A DNA stretch of 64,000 nucleotides from Chitinilyticum litopenaei DSM 21440. GTDB lineage: Bacteria > Pseudomonadota > Gammaproteobacteria > Burkholderiales > Chitinibacteraceae. The stretch is from positions 114,851 to 178,850 of the forward strand of contig NZ_KE386629.1 of assembly GCF_000428145.1 (NCBI RefSeq). The letters run 5' to 3'. Shown one piece after another: positions 17,627-25,730 of the stretch. Every line of letters starts with the position of its first letter. Position 1 is the stretch's first letter. The position numbers were made by a program, and so were the translations under genes. The notes under the pieces are model-generated. The model saw nothing but the letters and a program-made list of their open reading frames with translations, searched no databases and was not told the origin of the DNA.

Positions 17627-19138
17627 TCAAGGGCGCGGCAGCATGCCCTGCAGCACTGCCCGCGCCTTGAGCAGGCCAGGGTCGCGGCGCAGCGCTACAT
17701 CGCTGTCGGTCGGGAAGGGCGCGGCGTGGCGCACGGGAACGCCACTTCCCTCGAACCATTCGCCCTGCGGCGACAGGTAGTATTCGTTGGACAGGCTGAA
17801 CTGCACGCCGCCCGGCGTGCGCTTGTGCAGCGAATCGGACAGCGCGCCGCCGGTGGCTTCGCCCACCAGCACGACATTGGGCAGGTTGCGCAGGCTGAGG
17901 GCGAGCACTTCGGCGGCGCTGAAGGTGCTGCTGCTGGTGAGCACCACGATGGGGCCGGCATAGCGCTTGCCGGCCGCCGGTTTGACGGTGACCTTGCGCA
18001 GCGGTGTGCGCCCGGCGCCCAGCCGGGCCTGCTTGCCGTACACCACGGTGGGGCGCTCGACAAAGCGGCTGGCGATGCGCATGGCGTTTTCGTCGAAGCC
18101 GCCGGGGGCGAAACGCAGGTCGATGATCAGCGCGCGCGCATTCTGCACGTCGCCCATGATGCGCTCGAGCGCGGCGTCCAGTACCGGCAGATCCTTGGCC
18201 AGCTCCTCGCTGCCGCTGAATCCGGAGAGCTGGCGGATGTTCAGGTAGGCGTAGCGCTCGGGTGTCATGAACCAGCTCAGCAGATTGTTGGCCGCGCGCT
18301 GCACCGGCTTGCCCGGCGCCGCGTAGCGCTCGGGCAGCGCGGTCAGCTGGCGGGTCTGCTTGCTGACGTAGCGGTCGATGGCCTGTTGCTGTGCGGTGGT
18401 GAATGGCGGCGACCAGTTGCGCTGGCGCGCGAAGTCGGCGGCGGATTGCAACAGGTACATCGGTTTGCGCGTGACGGTGTGGCTCTGATCCTGCCAGTAG
18501 ACCGACACATGGCCGTCCCGCAGCGGCGTGACCAGCTGCGTGAGCACGCCGTAGAGTCTGGCGTCGCCACTGGCGGGCTTGAGCGGCTCGCCCAGCTGGC
18601 GCTGACCCGCCCAGTCGGTGCGGCTCAGGCCAAAGTCGTGATACAGCTCGGCGTAGGTTTGCCAGACCAGCTGGAAATCGCGCTGGCTGTCGGCCCGGTA
18701 GCCGGCCTCATCCTGCGTGGGCAGCAGGCGCTCGGGCTGGCAGGGGGCGGGCAGCGCACCGGTGCGCTGAAAGCGGATTCCCGGCGTGACCTGCTGGCCG
18801 GCTTCAAGGTAATCGAGCTGGTTGGCGCCGTGCAGGCGCAGCAATTGCGCCAGATCCGCCGCGCTTTGCGGGGGCAGCCGGTCGGCAACCAGACAGTACT
18901 GGCTGCTGAAGTCGTAACGGGTGAGCCGCAGCTGGCCGCCGGCATCGCTGTCGAGCTGCAGCGCGTAGCCATAGGCGGGCGCCAGCCAGATTCCGGCCAG
19001 CTGGGCCGGGCTGGCTGCGGTGGCGAAAGCGCTGTTTTCGGCGTCGTCGCCGGCAAGGTCGGCATCGCTGAATTCGGCGGCCTGGCTGGCGCCGGCCAGC
19101 AGGGCCAGCAGGCCGGCGGCGATCGGGAACGAGGGCAT
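17627..19138 (-). CDS. Secreted S41-family (C-terminal-processing-like) peptidase
   Basis: 503 residues from MPSFPIAAGLLALLAGASQA, chosen for the GGAG eight bases upstream; a start ten codons further up is possible. Signal peptide for export. The S41 core is in the C-terminal half: ALIIDLRFAPGGFDENA, IVVLTSSSTFSAAEVLAL with the nucleophile Ser, and VGEATGGALSD. The N-terminal 250 residues are variable, without an obvious PDZ domain, as in tricorn-core-like secreted S41 proteins. Periplasmic or extracellular peptidase; substrate unknown. Monocistronic, convergent with the GH8 gene. Confidence 0.88.
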   Translation of the reverse strand: MPSFPIAAGLLALLAGASQAAEFSDADLAGDDAENSAFATAASPAQLAGIWLAPAYGYALQLDSDAGGQLRLTRYDFSSQYCLVADRLPPQSAADLAQLLRLHGANQLDYLEAGQQVTPGIRFQRTGALPAPCQPERLLPTQDEAGYRADSQRDFQLVWQTYAELYHDFGLSRTDWAGQRQLGEPLKPASGDARLYGVLTQLVTPLRDGHVSVYWQDQSHTVTRKPMYLLQSAADFARQRNWSPPFTTAQQQAIDRYVSKQTRQLTALPERYAAPGKPVQRAANNLLSWFMTPERYAYLNIRQLSGFSGSEELAKDLPVLDAALERIMGDVQNARALIIDLRFAPGGFDENAMRIASRFVERPTVVYGKQARLGAGRTPLRKVTVKPAAGKRYAGPIVVLTSSSTFSAAEVLALSLRNLPNVVLVGEATGGALSDSLHKRTPGGVQFSLSNEYYLSPQGEWFEGSGVPVRHAAPFPTDSDVALRRDPGLLKARAVLQGMLPRP

Positions 19139-19242
19139 GGGCAACTCCACGGTTTCAGGAGCGGCCATGCTGCCAGCATGCCGTGTGCCAATCCGTGTGA
19201 AGTTGTGAAAGAGTGTGAGCGGGCCGCTGCGGGCGTGACGGC

Positions 19243-20124
19243 CTACCCGCCTTGCAGTTCGCGCAGCAGATCGGCGACGGTGGCCAGCAGCGGCTCGTCC
19301 TGTCGCGCCGGCAGGCAGGCAAAGCACAGCAGCACGTCCAGCCCGGCCGGCCCCAGCAGCACGACCTCGCCGCGCGCGGCCGCTTCCTGCGCGGCGGGCT
19401 CGTGCAGCAGGCCCAGCCCCACGCCGCCGGCGATCAGCGTGCGGGTGGCGCTGTGCTGCTCGACGTGAAAGAGCTTGGCCGGGCGGATGCCGTGACGGGC
19501 AAACAGCCGCGCGATGGCTTGCTCGCTGCAGGCACTGTTGGCCTGGTGTATCCACGGCAGGGCGGCAAGCTGTTGCCAGTCCAGTGGCTGGCCGGCATCG
19601 ACCCAGCCCGGCGGCGCAGCCAGTTGCAGCGCGTAGCGGCCCAGCTCCAGCGTGGCAAAGCGCTCGGGCAGTTCGTCGAGCACGCTGTAGAGACCGGCGT
19701 CGAGCGTGCCGTCCTGCAGTCCGCGCTCGATCTCGTCCGGGCTGCCCTGCTGCAGCTGCACATCGATCTCCGGGTAGTCTTCGGCCAGACGCACCAGCAG
19801 CCGGCCCAGCCATTGCGCATCTGGGCTGCGGCTGGCGCCCAGGCGCAAGGTGCCGCCGGCCTGCTGTTTGATGCGCGCGGCTTCGGTGAGCAGCTCGCGA
19901 TGTCCGGCCAGCAGCCGTTCGGCGTGCGTGAGCAATTGCACGCCGCTGCCGGTGAGCGCCATGCCGCGCGGCGTACGCACGAACAGCGTCAGCCCCAGCT
20001 CGTCTTCCAGCGCCTTGATGTGCGCGCTGATTGCCGGCTGGCTAAGGAAGAGCTGCTCGGCCGCGCGGGTGATGCTGCCCTCGCGCGCGACCGCGACCAG
20101 GGTTTTCAGTTGGTAGATTTCCAT
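19243..20124 (-). CDS. LysR-family transcriptional regulator
   Basis: 293 residues with a standard N-terminal helix-turn-helix (MEIYQLKTLVAVAREGSITRAAEQLFLSQPAISAHI) and a substrate-binding-like domain. It is the last gene of a same-strand group after the DUF2798 and DUF2938 genes (58-bp gap), so it may control these membrane proteins. Effector unknown. Confidence 0.92.
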   Translation of the reverse strand: MEIYQLKTLVAVAREGSITRAAEQLFLSQPAISAHIKALEDELGLTLFVRTPRGMALTGSGVQLLTHAERLLAGHRELLTEAARIKQQAGGTLRLGASRSPDAQWLGRLLVRLAEDYPEIDVQLQQGSPDEIERGLQDGTLDAGLYSVLDELPERFATLELGRYALQLAAPPGWVDAGQPLDWQQLAALPWIHQANSACSEQAIARLFARHGIRPAKLFHVEQHSATRTLIAGGVGLGLLHEPAAQEAAARGEVVLLGPAGLDVLLCFACLPARQDEPLLATVADLLRELQGG

Positions 20125-20181
20125 CGTCTTCCTTGCGCCTGCGTCTGCAGCATGACGATGCCACAGCCGCGCTGTTTCGTG

Positions 20182-20652
20182 TCAGCCGGCAACCAGCAGG
20201 CCACCCAGATACAGCCCCGTGCCGAACACCGTATGCGTGGCCAGACTCTTCAGCCTGGCCGCCCACGGCGCCGGCGCGCGGCTGGCGGCAATGCCCAGGC
20301 CCAGCGCCGGCTGCATCAGCAGATAGGGAATCAGCACCGTCGCGATTCCCACCAGCAGGGCCGGCCCCGGCTGCGGCCTGGCGAACCAGTCATCCACCGC
20401 CAGCAGCAGCGCCGCAAATGCCATGCCGGTGGCGTAGTGCGCCAGCCAGCCCAGTGCGCATTCGTGCCGTCTGGGGGCGGCCTTGCCGATATGGGCATGG
20501 GTGAAGGTGCCGGTGGGCATGTGCGCCAGCCAGCGCCCGATCAGGCAATAGCTCAGCGAGGCAATGCCAAACCGCCTGAGCAGCAGCGCCCAGCCATCCA
20601 TCAGCAGCGTTGCGCTCACGCCGACGGCGAGCACCTGCGCGAGCGTGTTCAC
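20182..20652 (-). CDS. DUF2938-type integral membrane protein
   Basis: 156 residues with about four membrane helices. The His-rich loop (MPTGTFTHAHIGKA) and GWLAHYATGMAFA segment are typical of DUF2938 proteins, which often sit beside DUF2798 and LysR genes. Its start overlaps the DUF2798 stop by 4 bp, showing translational coupling. Function unknown. Confidence 0.85.
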   Translation of the reverse strand: MNTLAQVLAVGVSATLLMDGWALLLRRFGIASLSYCLIGRWLAHMPTGTFTHAHIGKAAPRRHECALGWLAHYATGMAFAALLLAVDDWFARPQPGPALLVGIATVLIPYLLMQPALGLGIAASRAPAPWAARLKSLATHTVFGTGLYLGGLLVAG

Positions 20653-20888
20653 GATGCGCTCCGCGCCGGGGCGACCAGCAGGCCGACCAGCTTGCGCACG
20701 GCAGGGATGACCAGCAGCACGACGGGAAACGCCACGGCAAAGGCCAGCAGCCAGGCGCGCAGCCAGATCGCCGCAACGCCGACCACCGGGCCGAGGTGGA
20801 TCAGCGTCAGCAGCAGCGACATCAGGCCGGACATGAACAAGGCCATCAGCAAGGCAAACAGCAGGGGGGCAAAGCGCGGGGCAATCAT
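20649..20888 (-). CDS. DUF2798-type small membrane protein
   Basis: 79 residues, two membrane helices (RFAPLLFALLMALFMSGLMS and RAWLLAFAVAFPVVLLVIPA), the normal size and pattern of DUF2798. First gene of the operon running to DUF2938 and LysR. GGAG lies upstream of the ATG. No function is known for the family. Confidence 0.85.
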   Translation of the reverse strand: MIAPRFAPLLFALLMALFMSGLMSLLLTLIHLGPVVGVAAIWLRAWLLAFAVAFPVVLLVIPAVRKLVGLLVAPARSAS

Positions 20889-20971
20889 GATTCCATCTCC
20901 TTCATCCCGGCAGCGCCAGGCTGGCGCGGCACCGATGTCGTCATCATGAAATCAGCCCCGGATCGCGTCCA

Positions 20972-21364
20972 ATGGCAAATCCGGAGGGCTGGCCTCGGGT
21001 TTTTCGAGGGCTAGATGCCCGCATGCTTCTGCATGTCAGCTATCTGCTGCAGTACGGCTCGAATTTGACCGCTCTGGGGCTGTCGTCCGCCGCTGCGCCT
21101 TACCCCCTCGCCCAGGCCCAGTTCGCCGCCAATCTCGCCGCGCCCAGCAATGACACCGTCCCTGCCGGCGGCAATGACATCCAGGTTGCCATCGCCTATG
21201 TCAACTACCTGCACAGTCAGGCGAGCCCGAAAACGGCTGGCGGTTCGCTTGTCGCTGCCGCCGTGCCCTGCCTGTGCCCCTCCTGCGACAACAATGCGGC
21301 CTGCGTGGCTGGGGATGCCTGCCTCGGCGTGGCAAATCGCGGCGCCGAGCCGGTCACTGCCTGA
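20972..21364 (+). CDS. Possible small hypothetical protein
   Basis: 130 codons, with a possible later start at 21023. Codon use is coding-like and the C-terminal half is Cys-rich (CLCPSCDNNAACVAGDAC). No Shine-Dalgarno sequence is visible at either start and no family is recognised. The opposite strand is also open over most of it, so it may be spurious; kept because it fills an otherwise empty gap. Confidence 0.35.
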   Translation: MANPEGWPRVFRGLDARMLLHVSYLLQYGSNLTALGLSSAAAPYPLAQAQFAANLAAPSNDTVPAGGNDIQVAIAYVNYLHSQASPKTAGGSLVAAAVPCLCPSCDNNAACVAGDACLGVANRGAEPVTA

Positions 21365-21487
21365 GTCGGGCTGGTTAACATAAAGCAAACAGTCCGCTTG
21401 CTGGATTTGGAAGAGAGTGCCGCCGGGTCGCACAATGTGCTGCAGCGTCGCAGCATTGCGGCCCGTTCACCCTGCAAGGATAAATCC

Positions 21488-21745
21488 ATGACCGAAATGA
21501 AGTCCCACCTGAAAATCGCGCTGCAATCGATCTCCTGCTTTGCCAACGACGGCAAGGTTGACAGTGGCGAGCTGAATTACCTGCTCGGTATCGCCAAGGC
21601 CGATGGACGCATCGATGCCGATGAGGCCCGCGTGCTCACCAGCATCATGCAAAAGAGCCTGCAAGCCGGCGTGGACAGTGGTACCTCGGCTCGCATCAAC
21701 GACATCATGGCCGAGATCGCCAGTCAGGCTAAGTCCTGGGCCTGA
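21488..21745 (+). CDS. Small helical TerB-like hypothetical protein
   Basis: 85 residues; AAGGA seven bases before the ATG. Predicted all-helical with VDSGELNYLLGIAKADGRIDADEARVL, which resembles the metal-loop segment of TerB/DjlA-N domains, but the protein is too short for a full TerB domain. Cytosolic. Followed by a strong terminator. Function unknown. Confidence 0.75.
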   Translation: MTEMKSHLKIALQSISCFANDGKVDSGELNYLLGIAKADGRIDADEARVLTSIMQKSLQAGVDSGTSARINDIMAEIASQAKSWA

Positions 21746-21764
21746 ACGCACCAGACCGCCAGCA

Positions 21765-21793
21765 TGGCCGGACGGATGTCCGGCCATTCTTTT
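21765..21793 (+). terminator. Rho-independent terminator
   Basis: TGGCCGGAC / GTCCGGCCA stem with GGAT loop followed by TTCTTTT, 20 bp after the small TerB-like gene. Confidence 0.9.
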
Positions 21794-21807
21794 GTAACGA
21801 GCCTTGA

Positions 21808-21854
21808 TGTATCAATCCCGGGCCTTTGATTGTGAAGGGGTATAGCCAGATACC
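21808..21854. repeat. Dispersed palindrome family, copy D (degenerate)
   Basis: GTATCAATC...GGGCCTTT loop GAAGGGGTATAGCC...GATACC. It lies just past the MocR gene stop at a convergent junction; the outer arms have diverged from the family. Confidence 0.6.
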
Positions 21855-21856
21855 TG

Positions 21857-23302
21857 TCATTGTATCTGGGGCTGGCCGCCGCTGGCCTGCGCCTGCGCCA
21901 GCTCGCCCAGCCGGCGCAGGGCGGCGACAAAGCGTTCGTTCATTTCATGGCAGCAGGAAATGCGCAGGCAGTGCCGGTAGCGGCTGCCGCTGGAATACAG
22001 ATTGCCCGGCGTGACGACGATTTTCTCGGCGAGCGCCGCGTGAAACAGCGTCAGCGCGTCGACCTGCGGCGGCAGCTCCAGCCACAGCAGGAAGCCGCCG
22101 GCGGGTTGCGTGGCGGTGGTGCCGGCGGGGAAATGCGCGGCGATCAGCCCGCGCATGCGGTCGATATTCTGCGCATAGCGGCGACGCAGGCCGCGCAGGT
22201 GGCTGTCGTAATGCCCGGCTTCCAGAAACAGGCCGACGGCCTCGGAGAGCAGCGCCGATTCGGCAATGCTCGAAGCGAATTTCAGCTCGCGCACGCGCGC
22301 GGCAAAGCGTCCGGCGTAGAGCCAGCCGATGCGGTAATCGGGCGCCAGCGTCTTGGTGTAGCTGGCGCAGATCATCACCCAGCCGTCGCGATCAAAGGAC
22401 TGCACGGTGGGTGACAGCGCTTCGCCGAACTGCAGCTCGGCATACAGCGCATCCTCGATCAGCGGAACTTCATACTGCCTGAGCAGCTCGGCCAGCCGGC
22501 GCTTGGCGTCCAGCGGCATCGTGCAGCCCAGCGGATTCTGCACGGTCGGCATCGCCAGGATGGCGGCAAGGCGCTTTTCCGCCAGCAGCAGCTCCAGCGC
22601 GTCCAGCGACAGGCCGGTTTGCGGGTGCGTGGGGATTTCCAGCACCTTCAGCCCCAGGCTCACCAGCAGCGGATAGAGGTTGAAATAGGTGGGCGATTCC
22701 ACACCCACCGTGTCGCCGGGCTGCGTCACCGCGCGCAGCGCCAGTTGCAGCGCCTCCATCGCGCCGTGCGTGATCAGGATGTCGTCCGGCGGCAGGTGCA
22801 TGCCCAGCGCCAGCCCGCGCCGGGCGATCTGCTGCGGCAGCCGGCCGGGGCCGGGCGGCAGCGCGTAGCGGCCCACCAGCCCCGGCTGGCGGCGCAACAG
22901 CCCGGCGGTAAGCCGCGCGAGCTTGTCGGCGGGGTAGAAATGCTCGCCATCGGGGCAGGCCAGCGCCAGATTGACGTGATCGCCGTGCGCCTGCGCGGCC
23001 AGCACCATGGCCACCAGCTGCTCCGATTCGCGCGTGGGCGTGATGGTCGCCGGGCTGTGGCGCAGCGGCTGCGCCGGCTGGCCCAGCGCGCTCTTCACGA
23101 AATAGCCCGATTGCGGCCGCGCCTCGATCAGGCCGCGATCTTCCAGCTGGCGATAGGCCATCGTCACCGTGTTGAAGCTGATGCCGCGCTCGGCCGCGCA
23201 GCGGCGCACCGAGGGCAGCCGGCTGCCGGCCGCGAGGCTGCCGCAGGCGATGGCGGCGGCGATGTCTTCGACCAGTTGCGAATACAGAAAGGGGGCGTTC
23301 AT
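21857..23302 (-). CDS. MocR/PdxR-type GntR regulator with aminotransferase domain
   Basis: 481 residues. An N-terminal GntR winged helix (LPSVRRCAAERGISFNTVTMAYRQLEDRGLI) is joined to a fold-type I aminotransferase domain with the PLP lysine in SYTKTLAPDYRIGW and the Asp/Tyr pair in EDALYAEL. MocR proteins sense amino-acid or B6-derived ligands. It is divergent from a LysE-family exporter across 384 bp holding operator-like palindromes, so it probably controls that exporter and itself. The C-terminal codons run up to repeat copy D. Confidence 0.93.
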   Translation of the reverse strand: MNAPFLYSQLVEDIAAAIACGSLAAGSRLPSVRRCAAERGISFNTVTMAYRQLEDRGLIEARPQSGYFVKSALGQPAQPLRHSPATITPTRESEQLVAMVLAAQAHGDHVNLALACPDGEHFYPADKLARLTAGLLRRQPGLVGRYALPPGPGRLPQQIARRGLALGMHLPPDDILITHGAMEALQLALRAVTQPGDTVGVESPTYFNLYPLLVSLGLKVLEIPTHPQTGLSLDALELLLAEKRLAAILAMPTVQNPLGCTMPLDAKRRLAELLRQYEVPLIEDALYAELQFGEALSPTVQSFDRDGWVMICASYTKTLAPDYRIGWLYAGRFAARVRELKFASSIAESALLSEAVGLFLEAGHYDSHLRGLRRRYAQNIDRMRGLIAAHFPAGTTATQPAGGFLLWLELPPQVDALTLFHAALAEKIVVTPGNLYSSGSRYRHCLRISCCHEMNERFVAALRRLGELAQAQASGGQPQIQ

Positions 23303-23686
23303 GGCGGGCTCCGCGTGTTATTCCTTCCTGATTGGCAAGTCAGTCCGATACATGCCAAAACCCGTTTTAACCACAGAGACACAGAGTGCACAGAGAAGGC
23401 AAACCCTTGAGAAAGGCAGAGGTTTGCTCCCGTTTGCTCCCTGCACGCTGTGCCGCTGTGATGGATCTGGTTTTGCCGAAGCGGCCTGCCAATCAGCTTG
23501 TTATTTGGCGCGAAAACAGGAAGGCAGGCCATCCCGGTTTTCCGCGCGCTGTGGCTGTCACCATGCTGTACATGGTGACAGCCGTAAATATCCGAAATTG
23601 TCACCATGACAATACCGAATTGTTGCTGCTGTTTCCATTGCCGCGGGGCGGCTACGATAGGGCACGGTTTCAACAAGGAGAACGCC
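23303..23686. other. Divergent intergenic region of MocR and LysE genes
   Basis: Apart from the two operator-like palindromes at 23556-23613, this 384-bp stretch shows only low-complexity CACAGAGACACAGAG-type sequence near 23370-23395 and no gene. Confidence 0.6.
23556..23613. promoter_or_regulatory. Operator-like palindromes in the MocR/LysE divergent promoter
   Basis: A perfect palindrome TGTCACCATG-CTGTA-CATGGTGACA (23556-23580) and a second site ATTGTCA-CCA-TGACAAT (23597-23613) share the GTCACCATG half-site. They lie 74-131 bp upstream of the exporter ATG. MocR regulators bind repeated half-sites in such divergent promoters, so these are the best candidate MocR sites. Confidence 0.65.
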
Positions 23687-24310
23687 ATGATCGAATGGCT
23701 GGCATTTGCGAGTTACATCGCCGTGATGTCGATCACGCCGGGCCCGAACAACATCATGCTGGCCAGCTCGGGCGTGAATTTCGGCTTTCGCCGTACCGTG
23801 CCGCACATCTTCGGCATCAGCCTGGGCTGCGCGCTGCAGCTGGCGCTGTGCACCGTCGCGCTTACGCTGGTGTTGCGCTGGATCGGCCCGCTGCGCCTGC
23901 CGTTCGCGCTCGCCGGCTGCGGCTATCTGCTGTGGCTGTCCTGGCAGCTGGCGCGTGCCGGTGCGCCCGGCGAAGCGGCAGGTCGGGCCGCGCACCGGCC
24001 GATGAGCGTGTGGGGCGCGGCCATTTTTCAGTGGATCAACCCCAAGGCCTGGGTGATGGTGGTGAATACCGCCATCCTCTTCGCGCCAGCGCAGAGCCAG
24101 CTGCTGCAGGGGGCCGCCTTGCTGTCGCTGGGCATCGCGCTGATCAATCTGCCGTGCATCAGCGTCTGGGCGCTGGCCGGTGATGCCCTGCGCCGCCAGC
24201 TGCAGCATCCCGCCGCGCTGCGCATCTTCAATCTCACCATGGCCGTGCTGATGGGCGGCACCGCGCTGTGGCTGCTGCATGGCGAGTTGCTGCAGGCCGG
24301 GGCGGGCTGA
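23687..24310 (+). CDS. LysE/RhtB-family amino-acid exporter
   Basis: 207 residues, six predicted membrane helices; AAGGAG before the ATG at 23687. The N-terminal MSITPGPNNIMLASSGVNFG and central QWINPKAWVM are hallmark LysE/RhtB motifs. Exports an amino acid or derivative through the inner membrane. The divergent MocR gene is the likely regulator, suggesting a ligand chemically close to an amino acid. Confidence 0.93.
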   Translation: MIEWLAFASYIAVMSITPGPNNIMLASSGVNFGFRRTVPHIFGISLGCALQLALCTVALTLVLRWIGPLRLPFALAGCGYLLWLSWQLARAGAPGEAAGRAAHRPMSVWGAAIFQWINPKAWVMVVNTAILFAPAQSQLLQGAALLSLGIALINLPCISVWALAGDALRRQLQHPAALRIFNLTMAVLMGGTALWLLHGELLQAGAG

Positions 24311-24352
24311 GCTGCGGGTGGGCCCGCGCGGCATGCCGATGATGACTTTTAT

Positions 24353-24401
24353 GGGTATATGGCCACAGCCTTTTTCCTTATTGGGCTGTGGCCGTATTCC
24401 C
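24353..24401. repeat. Dispersed palindrome family, copy E
   Basis: GGGTATATGGCCACAGCC arm, loop, GGGCTGTGGCCGTATTCCC arm; 16-bp central arms pair almost perfectly. In the convergent gap between the LysE-family gene and the phosphatase-like gene. Confidence 0.9.
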
Positions 24402-24415
24402 TTCAGGGTATTGGC

Positions 24416-25666
24416 TTACTGGAAGAAGGCTGGGCAGGTGCTGGGCAGCGCGGCGCTGGGGATGGCTTCGCAGGTGTTGCGGAAGGTCAGATTGCCCTGC
24501 TTGTCGGTGGCCAGCTCCCACACGCTGTCATAGTCCTCGAAGCTCCAGGCCGGAACCTGTGCGGCGGCGGCCGGGTTGCGGTACATGCCGGCCAGCAGGT
24601 ACTTCACGGCCTTTTCGATGTGCGCATGCTCCCAGCCCACCAGGATCGTGCCGCCTTTCTCCGCGCGGCTGAAGTAGGGTGAGGCGCGGTTGAACAGCGC
24701 CTGCGCCAGGTCGGTGGCGTCATTCCACTGGAACTCGGCCAGCGTCAGCGGCATGTTGTGTTCGATGGCGAAGGGCGCCACCGTCAGCGCCGGGCGGATG
24801 TAGGAGCAGGTGCCGCTGCAGCCGATGATGTTGTTGGGGTTGGAGGTGAAGATGTAATCCGGCTTGCGCTTGCCCATGATCTCGCTCAGCCGGCCATTGG
24901 CGCCCAGCGCGCGCCATTGCCCCTGGCAGACATAATTGCCGTTTTCAAAGTTGCCGCTGGGGTGCGCTTCGACATGGCGCACCAGATACACCTTCTGCTC
25001 GGTGTAGGGCTGCCAGCCGCCCGGCGCCCTGGCCTGGATGGTGACCGGCGCTTGCGGGCAGGTGCTGCGCGGCGGCAGTGCTACCTGCGGGAAGCGCGCA
25101 TCGTCGGCAATGCCGTCGTCGTAGCTGCTCACGGTAAATGGCGTGCTCTGGCCCGACAGCACCACATACTGGTGCGTGCCGTTCAGTGTCAGCGTGTCGC
25201 TGCTGACGCTGGCGATCATGGCCTGGATCATTTCCGGCGGCATCGCCATCACGTAAGTGCCGCGCGGCTGGTTGCCCAGCAGCTGCTGCAGGAAATAGGC
25301 CGGCGAGTTGTACACGCTGGCGTCGCCCTGGTTCAGGCTTTGCGAGGACACGCCCTGATTGTTCAGCAGCGCATACGGCTCGATGGTCTGCAGCGGTGCC
25401 AGGCTGGGTGCGCCTGCATAGGTGAAGGCATACACCTGGCGCAGCTGTGCCGACTTGCCGGCCATCAGGCCACTGAGCAGCTGGCCGAAACGCAGCGCGT
25501 GGTTGAGCCCGGTGGGTGACAGGTTGTTGCCCTGGCCGCTCTGGCTGGCAAAGCTGGGCACCAGCACGATATTCCAGTCGTTCGGATTGAGTGCCGGCTG
25601 GGCGGCCAGCGCGGCGCGGCTGAAGCTCAGCGCGCACAGCAGCATGAGGAAGAAACGGATCGTCAT
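24416..25666 (-). CDS. Secreted histidine-phosphatase-like protein, possibly duplicated
   Basis: 416 residues; GGAG before the ATG and a signal peptide ending near AALAAQ. The second half has the histidine-phosphatase motif VYLVRHVEAHPSG, then GRLSEIMGKRKPDYIFTSNP and a late His in VGWEHAHIEKA. The first half (IVLVPSFASQSGQGNNLSPTGLNHA) follows the same layout without the catalytic RH and looks like a degenerate copy. Exported; substrate unknown. It starts 64 bp after the DyP-glycyl radical enzyme gene on the same strand and may be cotranscribed. Confidence 0.75.
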   Translation of the reverse strand: MTIRFFLMLLCALSFSRAALAAQPALNPNDWNIVLVPSFASQSGQGNNLSPTGLNHALRFGQLLSGLMAGKSAQLRQVYAFTYAGAPSLAPLQTIEPYALLNNQGVSSQSLNQGDASVYNSPAYFLQQLLGNQPRGTYVMAMPPEMIQAMIASVSSDTLTLNGTHQYVVLSGQSTPFTVSSYDDGIADDARFPQVALPPRSTCPQAPVTIQARAPGGWQPYTEQKVYLVRHVEAHPSGNFENGNYVCQGQWRALGANGRLSEIMGKRKPDYIFTSNPNNIIGCSGTCSYIRPALTVAPFAIEHNMPLTLAEFQWNDATDLAQALFNRASPYFSRAEKGGTILVGWEHAHIEKAVKYLLAGMYRNPAAAAQVPAWSFEDYDSVWELATDKQGNLTFRNTCEAIPSAALPSTCPAFFQ

Positions 25667-25730
25667 CGGGAAGCTCCGGTAAGCCCCGGCCGGGCACGGT
25701 GGCGCGGCCGGGGTAAGGGCGGGGGAAGGA

